Assembly: GCA_037893225.1 (NCBI GenBank)
Contig: JAZGUH010000224.1
Location: 930,001-994,000, forward strand
DNA from: Hippasteria phrygiana
Lineage: Eukaryota > Echinodermata > Asteroidea > Valvatida > Goniasteridae
Direction: 5' to 3'
DNA: 64,000 nt
Positions 24,570 to 38,694 of the stretch are shown piece by piece. Numbering within the stretch: position 1 is the first letter of the stretch; every line of letters begins with the position of its first letter. Under the pieces are notes generated by a model. That model had not been told where the DNA came from and did not search any database. It saw only the letters and a list, made by a program, of their open reading frames with translations. The position numbers and the translations under genes are program-made.

Positions 24570-24800
24570 ATCCATACATGTCAAAATTACTGTATTTGGT
24601 TTATATTTCATGCAATTATGAATGAGTAAAGCAAGTCATACCCCAGGGAATTTGACATGCATGGAGCAATAAATAGACGGTAATATGTACACAGATGTTG
24701 GCCGGAAAGAAAATAAACATTGCGAGGTTTGAATTTTCTCCACAAGTTTTAACTCTAAGAAGCCGCCGATGATTGCAACATGTAGCGCCAGATCTAAGCT
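24570..24800 (+). repeat. 231-bp monomer (type J), first of 19
   Basis: It has t24/t33 and a single missing c, so 'gtccatac' reads 'gtcatac', without the 9-bp deletion of L. Others start at 37769, 38000, 42871, 43102, 48205, 48900, 49363, 50058, 51913, 52376, 53303, 55622, 56549, 58404, 58867, 59794, 60721 and 61648. Subtypes: a187/a190 with c145 (48205, 48900, 51913, 58404), a187/a190 without c145 (37769, 42871), a136 with g190 (49363, 52376, 55622, 58867, 60721), and plain a190 (50058, 53303, 56549, 59794, 61648). Confidence 0.9.
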
Positions 24801-25496
24801 ATCCATACATGTCAAAATTACTGCATTTGGTTGATATTTCATGCAATTATGAATGAATAAAGCAAGTCCATACCCCAGGGAATTTGACGTGCATGGAGCA
24901 ATAAATAGACGGTAATATGCACACAGATGTTGGCCGGAAAGAAAATAAACATTGCGAGGTTTGAATTTTCTCCACAAGTTTTAACTCTAAGAAGCCGCCG
25001 ATGATTGCAACATGTAGCGCCAGATCTAAGCTATCCATACATGTCAAAATTACTGCATTTGGTTGATATTTCATGCAATTATGAATGAATAAAGCAAGTC
25101 CATACCCCAGGGAATTTGACGTGCATGGAGCAATAAATAGACGGTAATATGCACACAGATGTTGGCCGGAAAGAAAATAAACATTGCGAGGTTTGAATTT
25201 TCTCCACAAGTTTTAACTCTAAGAAGCCGCCGATGATTGCAACATGTAGCGCCAGATCTAAGCTATCCATACATGTCAAAATTACTGCATTTGGTTGATA
25301 TTTCATGCAATTATGAATGAATAAAGCAAGTCCATACCCCAGGGAATTTGACGTGCATGGAGCAATAAATAGACGGTAATATGCACACAGATGTTGGCCG
25401 GAAAGAAAATAAACATTGCGAGGTTTGAATTTTCTCCACAAGTTTTAACTCTAGGAAGCCGCCGATGATTGCAACATGTAGCGCCAGATCTAAGCT
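24801..25496 (+). repeat. Single-monomer triplication (H H H)
   Basis: Three consecutive type H monomers at 24801, 25033 and 25265. The first two also share a190, unusual for H; the third has the normal g190. This is an expansion of period one inside an array otherwise made of alternating types. Confidence 0.85.
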
Positions 25497-28400
25497 ATCC
25501 ATACATGTCAAAATTACTGCATTTGGTTGATATTTCATGCAATTATGAATGAGTAAAGCAAGTCCATACCCCAGGGAATTTGACATGCATGGAGCAATAA
25601 ATAGACGGTAATATGTACACAGATGTTGGCCGGAAAGAAAATAAACATTGCGAGGTTTGAATTTTCTCCACAAGTTTTAACTCTAAGAAGCCGCCGATGA
25701 TTGCAACATGTAGCGCCAGATCTAAGCTATCCATACATGTCAAAATTACTGTATTTGGTTTATATTTCATGCAATTATGAATGAGTAAAGCAAGTCCATA
25801 CCCCAGGGAATTTGACATGCATGGAGCAATAAATAGACGGTAACATGTACACAGATGTTGGCCGGAAAGAAAATAAACATTGCGAGGTTTGAATTTTCTC
25901 CACAAGTTTTAACTCTAGGAAGCCGCCGATGATTGCAACATGTAGCGCCAGATCTAAGCTATCCATACATGTCAAAATTACTGCATTTGGTTGATATTTC
26001 ATGCAATTATGAATGAATAAAGCAAGTCCATACCCCAGGGAATTTGACGTGCATGGAGCAATAAATAGACGGTAATATGCACACAGATGTTGGCCGGAAA
26101 GAAAATAAACATTGCGAGGTTTGAATTTTCTCCACAAGTTTTAACTCTAGGAAGCCGCCGATGATTGCAACATGTAGCGCCAGATCTAAGCTATCCATAC
26201 ATGTCAAAATTACTGTATTTGGTTGATATTTCATGCAATTATGAATGAGTAAAGCAAGTCCATACCCAAGGGAATTTGACATGCATGGAGCAATAAATAG
26301 ACGGTAACATGTACACAGATGTTGGCCGGAAAGAAAATAAACATTGCGAGGTTTGAATTTTCTCCACAAGTTTTAACTCTAGGAAGCCGCCGATGATTGC
26401 AACATGTAGCGCCAGATCTAAGCTATCCATACATGTCAAAATTACTGTATTTGGTTGATATTTCATGCAATTATGAATGAGTAGAGCAAGTCCATACCCC
26501 AGGGAATTTGACATGCATGGAGCAATAAATAGAAGGTAATATGCACACAGATGTTGGCCGGAAAGAAAATAAACATTGCGAGGTTTGAATTTTCTCCACA
26601 GGTTTTATCTCTAGGAAGCCGCCGATGATTGCAACATGTAGCGCCAGATCTAAGCTATCCATACATGTCAAAATTACTGTATTTGGTTGATATTTCATGC
26701 AATTATGAATGAGTAGAGCAAGTCCATACCCCAGGGAATTTGACATGCATGGAGCAATAAATAGAAGGTAATATGCACACAGATGTTGGCCGGAAAGAAA
26801 ATAAACATTGCGAGGTTTGAATTTTCTCCACAGGTTTTATCTCTAGGAAGCCGCCGATGATTGCAACATGTAGCGCCAGATCTAAGCTATCCATACATGT
26901 CAAAATTACTGTATTTGGTTTATATTTCATGCAATTATGAATGAGTAAAGCAAGTCATACCCCAGGGAATTTGACATGCATGGAGCAATAAATTATGTAC
27001 ACAGATGTTGGCCGGAAAGAAAATAAACATTGCGAGGTTTGAATTTTCTCCACAAGTTTTAACTCTAGGAAGCCGCCGATGATTGCAACATGTAGCGCCA
27101 GATCTAAGCTATCCATACATGTCAAAATTACTGTATTTGGTTGATATTTCATGCAATTATGAATGAGTAGAGCAAGTCCATACCCCAGGGAATTTGACAG
27201 TCATGGAGCAATAAATAGAAGGTAATATGCACACAGATGTTGGCCGGAAAGAAAATAAACATTGCGAGGTTTGAATTTTCTCCACAAGTTTTAACTCTAG
27301 GAAGCCGCCGATGATTGCAACATGTAGCGCCAGATCTAAGCTATCCATACATGTCAAAATTACTGCATTTGGTTGATATTTCATGCAATTATGAATGAGT
27401 AAAGCAAGTCCATACCCCAGGGAATTTGACATGCATGGAGCAATAAATAGACGGTAATATGTACACAGATGTTGGCCGGAAAGAAAATAAACATTGCGAG
27501 GTTTGAATTTTCTCCACAAGTTTTAACTCTAAGAAGCCGCCGATGATTGCAACATGTAGCGCCAGATCTAAGCTATCCATACATGTCAAAATTACTGCAT
27601 TTGGTTGATATTTCATGCAATTATGAATGAATAAAGCAAGTCCATACCCCAGGGAATTTGACGTGCATGGAGCAATAAATAGACGGTAATATGCACACAG
27701 ATGTTGGCCGGAAAGAAAATAAACATTGCGAGGTTTGAATTTTCTCCACAAGTTTTAACTCTAGGAAGCCGCCGATGATTGCAACATGTAGCGCCAGATC
27801 TAAGCTATCCATACATGTCAAAATTACTGTATTTGGTTGATATTTCATGCAATTATGAATGAGTAAAGCAAGTCCATACCCAAGGGAATTTGACATGCAT
27901 GGAGCAATAAATAGACGGTAACATGTACACAGATGTTGGCCGGAAAGAAAATAAACATTGCGAGGTTTGAATTTTCTCCACAAGTTTTAACTCTAGGAAG
28001 CCGCCGATGATTGCAACATGTAGCGCCAGATCTAAGCTATCCATACATGTCAAAATTACTGTATTTGGTTGATATTTCATGCAATTATGAATGAGTAGAG
28101 CAAGTCCATACCCAAGGGAATTTGACATGCATGGAGCAATAAATAGAAGGTAATATGCACACAGATGTTGGCCGGAAAGAAAATAAACATTGCGAGGTTT
28201 GAATTTTCTCCACAGGTTTTATCTCTAGGAAGCCGCCGATGATTGCAACATGTAGCGCCAGATCTAAGCTATCCATACATGTCAAAATTACTGTATTTGG
28301 TTTATATTTCATGCAATTATGAATGAGTAAAGCAAGTCATACCCCAGGGAATTCGACATGCATGGAGCAATAAATTATGTACACAGATGTTGGCCGGAAA

Positions 28401-28724
28401 GAAAATAAACATTGCGAGGTTTGAATTTTCTCCACAAGTTTTAACTCTAAGAAGCCGCCGATGATTGCAACATGTAGCGCCAGATCTAAGCTATCCATAC
28501 ATGTCAAAATTACTGCATTTGGTTGATATTTCATGCAATTATGAATGAATAAAGCAAGTCCATACCCCAGGGAATTTGACGTGCATGGAGCAATAAATAG
28601 ACGGTAATATGCACACAGATGTTGGCCGGAAAGAAAATAAACATTGCGAGGTTTGAATTTTCTCCACAAGTTTTAACTCTAGGAAGCCGCCGATGATTGC
28701 AACATGTAGCGCCAGATCTAAGCT
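25497..28724 (+). repeat. Irregular 14-monomer segment
   Basis: The order is D F H A K K L C D H A K L H. K is doubled in tandem (26425-26888). The second pass lacks F between D (27343) and H (27575). The K at 28039 has a76, an A-type allele. L monomers are at 26889 (with g190, unlike other L copies) and 28271. Confidence 0.85.
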
Positions 28725-31270
28725 ATCCATACATGTCAAAATTACTGTATTAATTTGGTTGATATTTCATGCAATTATGAATGAGTAGAGCAAGTCCATA
28801 CCCCAGGGAATTTGACAGTCATGGAGCAATAAATAGAAGGTAATATGCACACAGATGTTGGCCGGAAAGAAAATAAACATTGCGAGGTTTGAATTTTCTC
28901 CACAAGTTTTAACTCTAGGAAGCCGCCGATGATTGCAACATGTAGCGCCAGATCTAAGCTATCCATACATGTCAAAATTACTGCATTTGGTTGATATTTC
29001 ATGCAATTATGAATGAGTAAAGCAAGTCCATACCCCAGGGAATTTGACATGCATGGAGCAATAAATAGACGGTAATATGTACACAGATGTTGGCCGGAAA
29101 GAAAATAAACATTGCGAGGTTTGAATTTTCTCCACAAGTTTTAACTCTAAGAAGCCGCCGATGATTGCAACATGTAGCGCCAGATCTAAGCTATCCATAC
29201 ATGTCAAAATTACTGTATTTGGTTTATATTTCATGCAATTATGAATGAGTAAAGCAAGTCCATACCCCAGGGAATTTGACATGCATGGAGCAATAAATAG
29301 ACGGTAACATGTACACAGATGTTGGCCGGAAAGAAAATAAACATTGCGAGGTTTGAATTTTCTCCACAAGTTTTAACTCTAGGAAGCCGCCGATGATTGC
29401 AACATGTAGCGCCAGATCTAAGCTATCCATACATGTCAAAATTACTGCATTTGGTTGATATTTCATGCAATTATGAATGAATAAAGCAAGTCCATACCCC
29501 AGGGAATTTGACGTGTATGGAGCAATAAATAGACGGTAATATGCACACAGATGTTGGCCGGAAAGAAAATAAACATTGCGAGGTTTGAATTTTCTCCACA
29601 AGTTTTAACTCTAGGAAGCCGCCGATGATTGCAACATGTAGCGCCAGATCTAAGCTATCCATACATGTCAAAATTACTGTATTTGGTTGATATTTCATGC
29701 AATTATGAATGAGTAAAGCAAGTCCATACCCAAGGGAATTTGACATGCAAGGAGCAATAAATAGACGGTAACATGTACACAGATGTTGGCCGGATAGAAA
29801 ATAAACATTGCGAGGTTTGAATTTTCTCCACAAGTTTTAACTCTAGGAAGCCGCCGATGATTGCAACATGTAGCGCCAGATCTAAGCTATCCATACATGT
29901 CAAAATTACTGTATTTGGTTGATATTTCATGCAATTATGAATGAGTAAAGCAAGTCCATACCCCAGGGAATTTGACATGCATGGAGCAATAAATAGACGG
30001 TAATATGCACACAGATGTTGGCCGGAAAGAAAATAAACATTGCGAGGTTTGAATTTTCTCCACAAGTTTTAACTCTAGGAAGCCGCCGATGATTGCAACA
30101 TGTAGCGCCAGATCTAAGCTATCCATACATGTCAAAATTACTGTATTTGGTTGATATTTCATGCAATTATGAATGAGTAGAGCAAGTCCATACCCCAGGG
30201 AATTTGACAGTCATGGAGCAATAAATAGAAGGTAATATGCACACAGATGTTGGCCGGAAAGAAAATAAACATTGCGAGGTTTGAATTTTCTCCACAAGTT
30301 TTAACTCTAGGAAGCCGCCGATGATTGCAACATGTAGCGCCAGATCTAAGCTATCCATACATGTCAAAATTACTGCATTTGGTTGATATTTCATGCAATT
30401 ATGAATGAATAAAGCAAGTCCATACCCCAGGGAATTTGACGTGCATGGAGCAATACATAGACGGTAATATGCACACAGATGTTGGCCGGAAAGAAAATAA
30501 ACATTGCGAGGTTTGAATTTTCTCCACAAGTTTTAACTCTAAGAAGCCGCCGATGATTGCAACATGTAGCGCCAGATCTAAGCTATCCATACATGTCAAA
30601 ATTACTGCATTTGGTTGATATTTCATGCAATTATGAATGAGTAAAGCAAGTCATACCCCAGGGAATTTGACATGCATGGAGCAATAAATTATGTACACAG
30701 ATGTTGGCCGGAAAGAAAATAAACATTGCGAGGTTTGAATTTTCTCCACAAGTTTTAACTCTAAGAAGCCGCCGATGATTGCAACATGTAGCGCCAGATC
30801 TAAGCTATCCATACATGTCAAAATTACTGCATTTGGTTGATATTTCATGCAATTATGAATGAATAAAGCAAGTCCATACCCCAGGGAATTTGACGTGCAT
30901 GGAGCAATAAATATACTGTAATATGCACACAGATGTTGGCCGGAAAGAAAATAAACATTGCGAGGTTTGAATTTTCTCCACAAGTTTTAACTCTAAGAAG
31001 CCGCCGATGATTGCAACATGTAGCGCCAGATCTAAGCTATCCATACATGTCAAAATTACTGCATTTGGTTGATATTTCATGCAATTATGAATGAATAAAG
31101 CAAGTCCATACCCCAGGGAATTTGACGTGCATGGAGCAATAAATAGACGGTAATATGCACACAGATGTTGGCCGGAAAGAAAATAAACATTGCGAGGTTT
31201 GAATTTTCTCCACAAGTTTTAACTCTAGGAAGCCGCCGATGATTGCAACATGTAGCGCCAGATCTAAGCT
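28725..31270 (+). repeat. 11-monomer HOR, 2546 bp, copy 1
   Basis: The order is C+ D F H A B' C H L H H, where B' is B with c120. Private marks of the unit are 'caatacata' in H (30353) and 'aaatatactg' in H (30807). Copy 1 alone carries changes in H (29425, 'gtgtatgg') and A (29657, 'gcaagg' and 'ggatagaa'). Confidence 0.93.
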
Positions 31271-33816
31271 ATCCATACATGTCAAAATTACTGTATTAAT
31301 TTGGTTGATATTTCATGCAATTATGAATGAGTAGAGCAAGTCCATACCCCAGGGAATTTGACAGTCATGGAGCAATAAATAGAAGGTAATATGCACACAG
31401 ATGTTGGCCGGAAAGAAAATAAACATTGCGAGGTTTGAATTTTCTCCACAAGTTTTAACTCTAGGAAGCCGCCGATGATTGCAACATGTAGCGCCAGATC
31501 TAAGCTATCCATACATGTCAAAATTACTGCATTTGGTTGATATTTCATGCAATTATGAATGAGTAAAGCAAGTCCATACCCCAGGGAATTTGACATGCAT
31601 GGAGCAATAAATAGACGGTAATATGTACACAGATGTTGGCCGGAAAGAAAATAAACATTGCGAGGTTTGAATTTTCTCCACAAGTTTTAACTCTAAGAAG
31701 CCGCCGATGATTGCAACATGTAGCGCCAGATCTAAGCTATCCATACATGTCAAAATTACTGTATTTGGTTTATATTTCATGCAATTATGAATGAGTAAAG
31801 CAAGTCCATACCCCAGGGAATTTGACATGCATGGAGCAATAAATAGACGGTAACATGTACACAGATGTTGGCCGGAAAGAAAATAAACATTGCGAGGTTT
31901 GAATTTTCTCCACAAGTTTTAACTCTAGGAAGCCGCCGATGATTGCAACATGTAGCGCCAGATCTAAGCTATCCATACATGTCAAAATTACTGCATTTGG
32001 TTGATATTTCATGCAATTATGAATGAATAAAGCAAGTCCATACCCCAGGGAATTTGACGTGCATGGAGCAATAAATAGACGGTAATATGCACACAGATGT
32101 TGGCCGGAAAGAAAATAAACATTGCGAGGTTTGAATTTTCTCCACAAGTTTTAACTCTAGGAAGCCGCCGATGATTGCAACATGTAGCGCCAGATCTAAG
32201 CTATCCATACATGTCAAAATTACTGTATTTGGTTGATATTTCATGCAATTATGAATGAGTAAAGCAAGTCCATACCCAAGGGAATTTGACATGCATGGAG
32301 CAATAAATAGACGGTAACATGTACACAGATGTTGGCCGGAAAGAAAATAAACATTGCGAGGTTTGAATTTTCTCCACAAGTTTTAACTCTAGGAAGCCGC
32401 CGATGATTGCAACATGTAGCGCCAGATCTAAGCTATCCATACATGTCAAAATTACTGTATTTGGTTGATATTTCATGCAATTATGAATGAGTAAAGCAAG
32501 TCCATACCCCAGGGAATTTGACATGCATGGAGCAATAAATAGACGGTAATATGCACACAGATGTTGGCCGGAAAGAAAATAAACATTGCGAGGTTTGAAT
32601 TTTCTCCACAAGTTTTAACTCTAGGAAGCCGCCGATGATTGCAACATGTAGCGCCAGATCTAAGCTATCCATACATGTCAAAATTACTGTATTTGGTTGA
32701 TATTTCATGCAATTATGAATGAGTAGAGCAAGTCCATACCCCAGGGAATTTGACAGTCATGGAGCAATAAATAGAAGGTAATATGCACACAGATGTTGGC
32801 CGGAAAGAAAATAAACATTGCGAGGTTTGAATTTTCTCCACAAGTTTTAACTCTAGGAAGCCGCCGATGATTGCAACATGTAGCGCCAGATCTAAGCTAT
32901 CCATACATGTCAAAATTACTGCATTTGGTTGATATTTCATGCAATTATGAATGAATAAAGCAAGTCCATACCCCAGGGAATTTGACGTGCATGGAGCAAT
33001 ACATAGACGGTAATATGCACACAGATGTTGGCCGGAAAGAAAATAAACATTGCGAGGTTTGAATTTTCTCCACAAGTTTTAACTCTAAGAAGCCGCCGAT
33101 GATTGCAACATGTAGCGCCAGATCTAAGCTATCCATACATGTCAAAATTACTGCATTTGGTTGATATTTCATGCAATTATGAATGAGTAAAGCAAGTCAT
33201 ACCCCAGGGAATTTGACATGCATGGAGCAATAAATTATGTACACAGATGTTGGCCGGAAAGAAAATAAACATTGCGAGGTTTGAATTTTCTCCACAAGTT
33301 TTAACTCTAAGAAGCCGCCGATGATTGCAACATGTAGCGCCAGATCTAAGCTATCCATACATGTCAAAATTACTGCATTTGGTTGATATTTCATGCAATT
33401 ATGAATGAATAAAGCAAGTCCATACCCCAGGGAATTTGACGTGCATGGAGCAATAAATATACTGTAATATGCACACAGATGTTGGCCGGAAAGAAAATAA
33501 ACATTGCGAGGTTTGAATTTTCTCCACAAGTTTTAACTCTAAGAAGCCGCCGATGATTGCAACATGTAGCGCCAGATCTAAGCTATCCATACATGTCAAA
33601 ATTACTGCATTTGGTTGATATTTCATGCAATTATGAATGAATAAAGCAAGTCCATACCCCAGGGAATTTGACGTGCATGGAGCAATAAATAGACGGTAAT
33701 ATGCACACAGATGTTGGCCGGAAAGAAAATAAACATTGCGAGGTTTGAATTTTCTCCACAAGTTTTAACTCTAGGAAGCCGCCGATGATTGCAACATGTA
33801 GCGCCAGATCTAAGCT
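31271..33816 (+). repeat. 11-monomer HOR, 2546 bp, copy 2
   Basis: Repeats 28725-31270 at exactly 2546 bp, including both private marks (32899 and 33353 monomers), without the copy-1 changes in H and A. Confidence 0.93.
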
Positions 33817-35908
33817 ATCCATACATGTCAAAATTACTGTATTAATTTGGTTGATATTTCATGCAATTATGAATGAGTAGAGCAAGTCCATACCCCAGGG
33901 AATTTGACAGTCATGGAGCAATAAATAGAAGGTAATATGCACACAGATGTTGGCCGGAAAGAAAATAAACATTGCGAGGTTTGAATTTTCTCCACAAGTT
34001 TTAACTCTAGGAAGCCGCCGATGATTGCAACATGTAGCGCCAGATCTAAGCTATCCATACATGTCAAAATTACTGCATTTGGTTGATATTTCATGCAATT
34101 ATGAATGAGTAAAGCAAGTCCATACCCCAGGGAATTTGACATGCATGGAGCAATAAATAGACGGTAATATGTACACAGATGTTGGCCGGAAAGAAAATAA
34201 ACATTGCGAGGTTTGAATTTTCTCCACAAGTTTTAACTCTCAGAAGCCGCCGATGATTGCAACATGTAGCGCCAGATCTAAGCTATCCATACATGTCAAA
34301 ATTACTGTATTTGGTTTATATTTCATGCAATTATGAATGAGTAAAGCAAGTCCATACCCCAGGGAATTTGACATGCATGGAGCAATAAATAGACGGTAAC
34401 ATGTACACAGATGTTGGCCGGAAAGAAAATAAACATTGCGAGGTTTGAATTTTCTCCACAAGTTTTAACTCTAGGAAGCCGCCGATGATTGCAACATGTA
34501 GCGCCAGATCTAAGCTATCCATACATGTCAAAATTACTGCATTTGGTTGATATTTCATGCAATTATGAATGAATAAAGCAAGTCCATACCCCAGGGAATT
34601 TGACGTGCATGGAGCAATAAATAGACGGTAATATGCACACAGATGTTGGCCGGAAAGAAAATAAACATTGCGAGGTTTGAATTTTCTCCACAAGTTTTAA
34701 CTCTAGGAAGCCGCCGATGATTGCAACATGTAGCGCCAGATCTAAGCTATCCATACATGTCAAAATTACTGTATTTGGTTGATATTTCATGCAATTATGA
34801 ATGAGTAAAGCAAGTCCATACCCAAGGGAATTTGACATGCATGGAGCAATAAATAGACGGTAACATGTACACAGATGTTGGCCGGAAAGAAAATAAACAT
34901 TGCGAGGTTTGAATTTTCTCCACAAGTTTTAACTCTAGGAAGCCGCCGATGATTGCAACATGTAGCGCCAGATCTAAGCTATCCATACATGTCAAAATTA
35001 CTGTATTTGGTTGATATTTCATGCAATTATGAATGAGTAAAGCAAGTCCATACCCCAGGGAATTTGACATGCATGGAGCAATAAATAGACGGTAATATGC
35101 ACACAGATGTTGGCCGGAAAGAAAATAAACATTGCGAGGTTTGAATTTTCTCCACAAGTTTTAACTCTAGGAAGCCGCCGATGATTGCAACATGTAGCGC
35201 CAGATCTAAGCTATCCATACATGTCAAAATTACTGTATTTGGTTGATATTTCATGCAATTATGAATGAGTAGAGCAAGTCCATACCCCAGGGAATTTGAC
35301 AGTCATGGAGCAATAAATAGAAGGTAATATGCACACAGATGTTGGCCGGAAAGAAAATAAACATTGCGAGGTTTGAATTTTCTCCACAAGTTTTAACTCT
35401 AGGAAGCCGCCGATGATTGCAACATGTAGCGCCAGATCTAAGCTATCCATACATGTCAAAATTACTGCATTTGGTTGATATTTCATGCAATTATGAATGA
35501 ATAAAGCAAGTCCATACCCCAGGGAATTTGACGTGCATGGAGCAATAAATAGACGGTAATATGCACACAGATGTTGGCCGGAAAGAAAATAAACATTGCG
35601 AGGTTTGAATTTTCTCCACAAGTTTTAACTCTAAGAAGCCGCCGATGATTGCAACATGTAGCGCCAGATCTAAGCTATCCATACATGTCAAAATTACTGC
35701 ATTTGGTTGATATTTCATGCAATTATGAATGAATAAAGCAAGTCCATACCCCAGGGAATTTGACGTGCATGGAGCAATAAATAGACGGTAATATGCACAC
35801 AGATGTTGGCCGGAAAGAAAATAAACATTGCGAGGTTTGAATTTTCTCCACAAGTTTTAACTCTAGGAAGCCGCCGATGATTGCAACATGTAGCGCCAGA
35901 TCTAAGCT
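33817..35908 (+). repeat. 9-monomer HOR, 2092 bp, copy 3 (shortened)
   Basis: The order is C+ D F H A B' C H H. It lacks the L and one H monomer of copies 1 and 2 (222 + 232 = 454 bp, exactly the length difference), and neither private mark is present. D at 34053 has a private c ('ctctcaga'). Confidence 0.92.
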
Positions 35909-37304
35909 ATCCATACATGTCAAAATTACTGTATTAATTTGGTTGATATTTCATGCAATTATGAATGAGTAGAGCAAGTCCATACCCCAGGGAATTTGAC
36001 AGTCATGGAGCAATAAATAGAAGGTAATATGCACACAGATGTTGGCCGGAAAGAAAATAAACATTGCGAGGTTTGAATTTTCTCCACAAGTTTTAACTCT
36101 AGGAAGCCGCCGATGATTGCAACATGTAGCGCCAGATCTAAGCTATCCATACATGTCAAAATTACTGCATTTGGTTGATATTTCATGCAATTATGAATGA
36201 GTAAAGCAAGTCCATACCCCAGGGAATTTGACATGCATGGAGCAATAAATAGACGGTAATATGTACACAGATGTTGGCCGGAAAGAAAATAAACATTGCG
36301 AGGTTTGAATTTTCTCCACAAGTTTTAACTCTAAGAAGCCGCCGATGATTGCAACATGTAGCGCCAGATCTAAGCTATCCATACATGTCAAAATTACTGT
36401 ATTTGGTTTATATTTCATGCAATTATGAATGAGTAAAGCAAGTCCATACCCCAGGGAATTTGACATGCATGGAGCAATAAATAGACGGTAACATGTACAC
36501 AGATGTTGGCCGGAAAGAAAATAAACATTGCGAGGTTTGAATTTTCTCCACAAGTTTTAACTCTAGGAAGCCGCCGATGATTGCAACATGTAGCGCCAGA
36601 TCTAAGCTATCCATACATGTCAAAATTACTGCATTTGGTTGATATTTCATGCAATTATGAATGAATAAAGCAAGTCCATACCCCAGGGAATTTGACGTGC
36701 ATGGAGCAATAAATAGACGGTAATATGCACACAGATGTTGGCCGGAAAGAAAATAAACATTGCGAGGTTTGAATTTTCTCCACAAGTTTTAACTCTAGGA
36801 AGCCGCCGATGATTGCAACATGTAGCGCCAGATCTAAGCTATCCATACATGTCAAAATTACTGTATTTGGTTGATATTTCATGCAATTATGAATGAGTAA
36901 AGCAAGTCCATACCCAAGGGAATTTGACATGCATGGAGCAATAAATAGACGGTAACATGTACACAGATGTTGGCCGGAAAGAAAATAAACATTGCGAGGT
37001 TTGAATTTTCTCCACAAGTTTTAACTCTAGGAAGCCGCCGATGATTGCAACATGTAGCGCCAGATCTAAGCTATCCATACATGTCAAAATTACTGTATTT
37101 GGTTGATATTTCATGCAATTATGAATGAGTAAAGCAAGTCCATACCCCAGGGAATTTGACATGCATGGAGCAATAAATAGACGGTAATATGTACACAGAT
37201 GTTGGCCGGAAAGAAAATAAACATTGCGAGGTTTGAATTTTCTCCACAAGTTTTAACTCTAGGAAGCCGCCGATGATTGCAACATGTAGCGCCAGATCTA
37301 AGCT
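35909..37304 (+). repeat. Six-monomer unit C+ D F H A B
   Basis: C+ (35909), D (36145), F (36377), H (36609), A (36841) and B (37073), followed by C at 37305. The D-F-H-A-B-C run 36145-37536 is the cleanest example of the hexamer order that recurs throughout. It joins the 11-mer family to the 22-mer family. Confidence 0.9.
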
Positions 37305-38694
37305 ATCCATACATGTCAAAATTACTGTATTTGGTTGATATTTCATGCAATTATGAATGAGTAGAGCAAGTCCATACCCCAGGGAATTTGACAGTCATGG
37401 AGCAATAAATAGAAGGTAATATGCACACAGATGTTGGCCGGAAAGAAAATAAACATTGCGAGGTTTGAATTTTCTCCACAAGTTTTAACTCTAGGAAGCC
37501 GCCGATGATTGCAACATGTAGCGCCAGATCTAAGCTATCCATACATGTCAAAATTACTGCATTTGGTTGATATTTCATGCAATTATGAATGAGTAAAGCA
37601 AGTCCATACCCCAGGGAATTTGACATGCATGGAGCAATAAATAGACGGTAACATGTACACAGATGTTGGCCGGAAAGAAAATAAACATTGCGAGGTTTGA
37701 ATTTTCTCCACAATTTTTATCTCTAGGAAGCCGCCGATGATTGCAACATGTAGCGCCAGATCTAAGCTATCCATACATGTCAAAATTACTGTATTTGGTT
37801 TATATTTCATGCAATTATGAATGAGTAAAGCAAGTCATACCCCAGGGAATTTGACATGCATGGAGCAATAAATAGACGGTAATATGTACACAGATGTTGG
37901 CCGGAAAGAAAATAAACATTGCGAGGTTTGAATTTTCTCCACAAGTTTTAACTATAAGAAGCCGCCGATGATTGCAACATGTAGCGCCAGATCTAAGCTA
38001 TCCATACATGTCAAAATTACTGTATTTGGTTTATATTTCATGCAATTATGAATGAGTAAAGCAAGTCATACCCCAGGGAATTTGACATGCATGGAGCAAT
38101 AAATAGACGGTAATATGTACACAGATGTTGGCCGGAAAGAAAATAAACATTGCGAGGTTTGAATTTTCTCCACAAGTTTTAACTCTAGGAAGCCGCCGAT
38201 GATTGCAACATGTAGCGCCAGATCTAAGCTATCCATACATGTCAAAATTACTGTATTTGGTTGATATTTCATGCAATTATGAATGAGTAAAGCAAGTCCA
38301 TACCCAAGGGAATTTGACATGCATGGAGCAATAAATAGACGGTAACATGTACACAGATGTTGGCCAGAAAGAAAATAAACATTGCGAGGTTTGAATTTTC
38401 TCCACAAGTTTTAACTCTAGGAAGCCGCCGATGATTGCAACATGTAGCGCCAGATCTAAGCTATCCATACATGTCAAAATTACTGTATTTGGTTGATATT
38501 TCATGCAATTATGAATGAGTAAAGCAAGTCCATACCCCAGGGAATTTGACATGCATGGAGCAATAAATAGACGGTAATATGTACACAGATGTTGGCCGGA
38601 AAGAAAATAAACATTGCGAGGTTTGAATTTTCTCCACAAGTTTTAACTCTAGGAAGCCGCCGATGATTGCAACATGTAGCGCCAGATCTAAGCT

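Larger units (their letters stand above)
23179..25496 (+). repeat. Irregular ten-monomer segment
   Basis: The order is F H y A' B K J H H H. A' (23875-24105) is 231 bp because 'ggttgata' has become 'ggtgata', and it carries a136 ('ggccaga'). K at 24338 has a private c in 'ggtttcaa'. J at 24570 is the first of the 231-bp series. The segment joins the 3010-bp family to the next irregular block. Confidence 0.85.
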
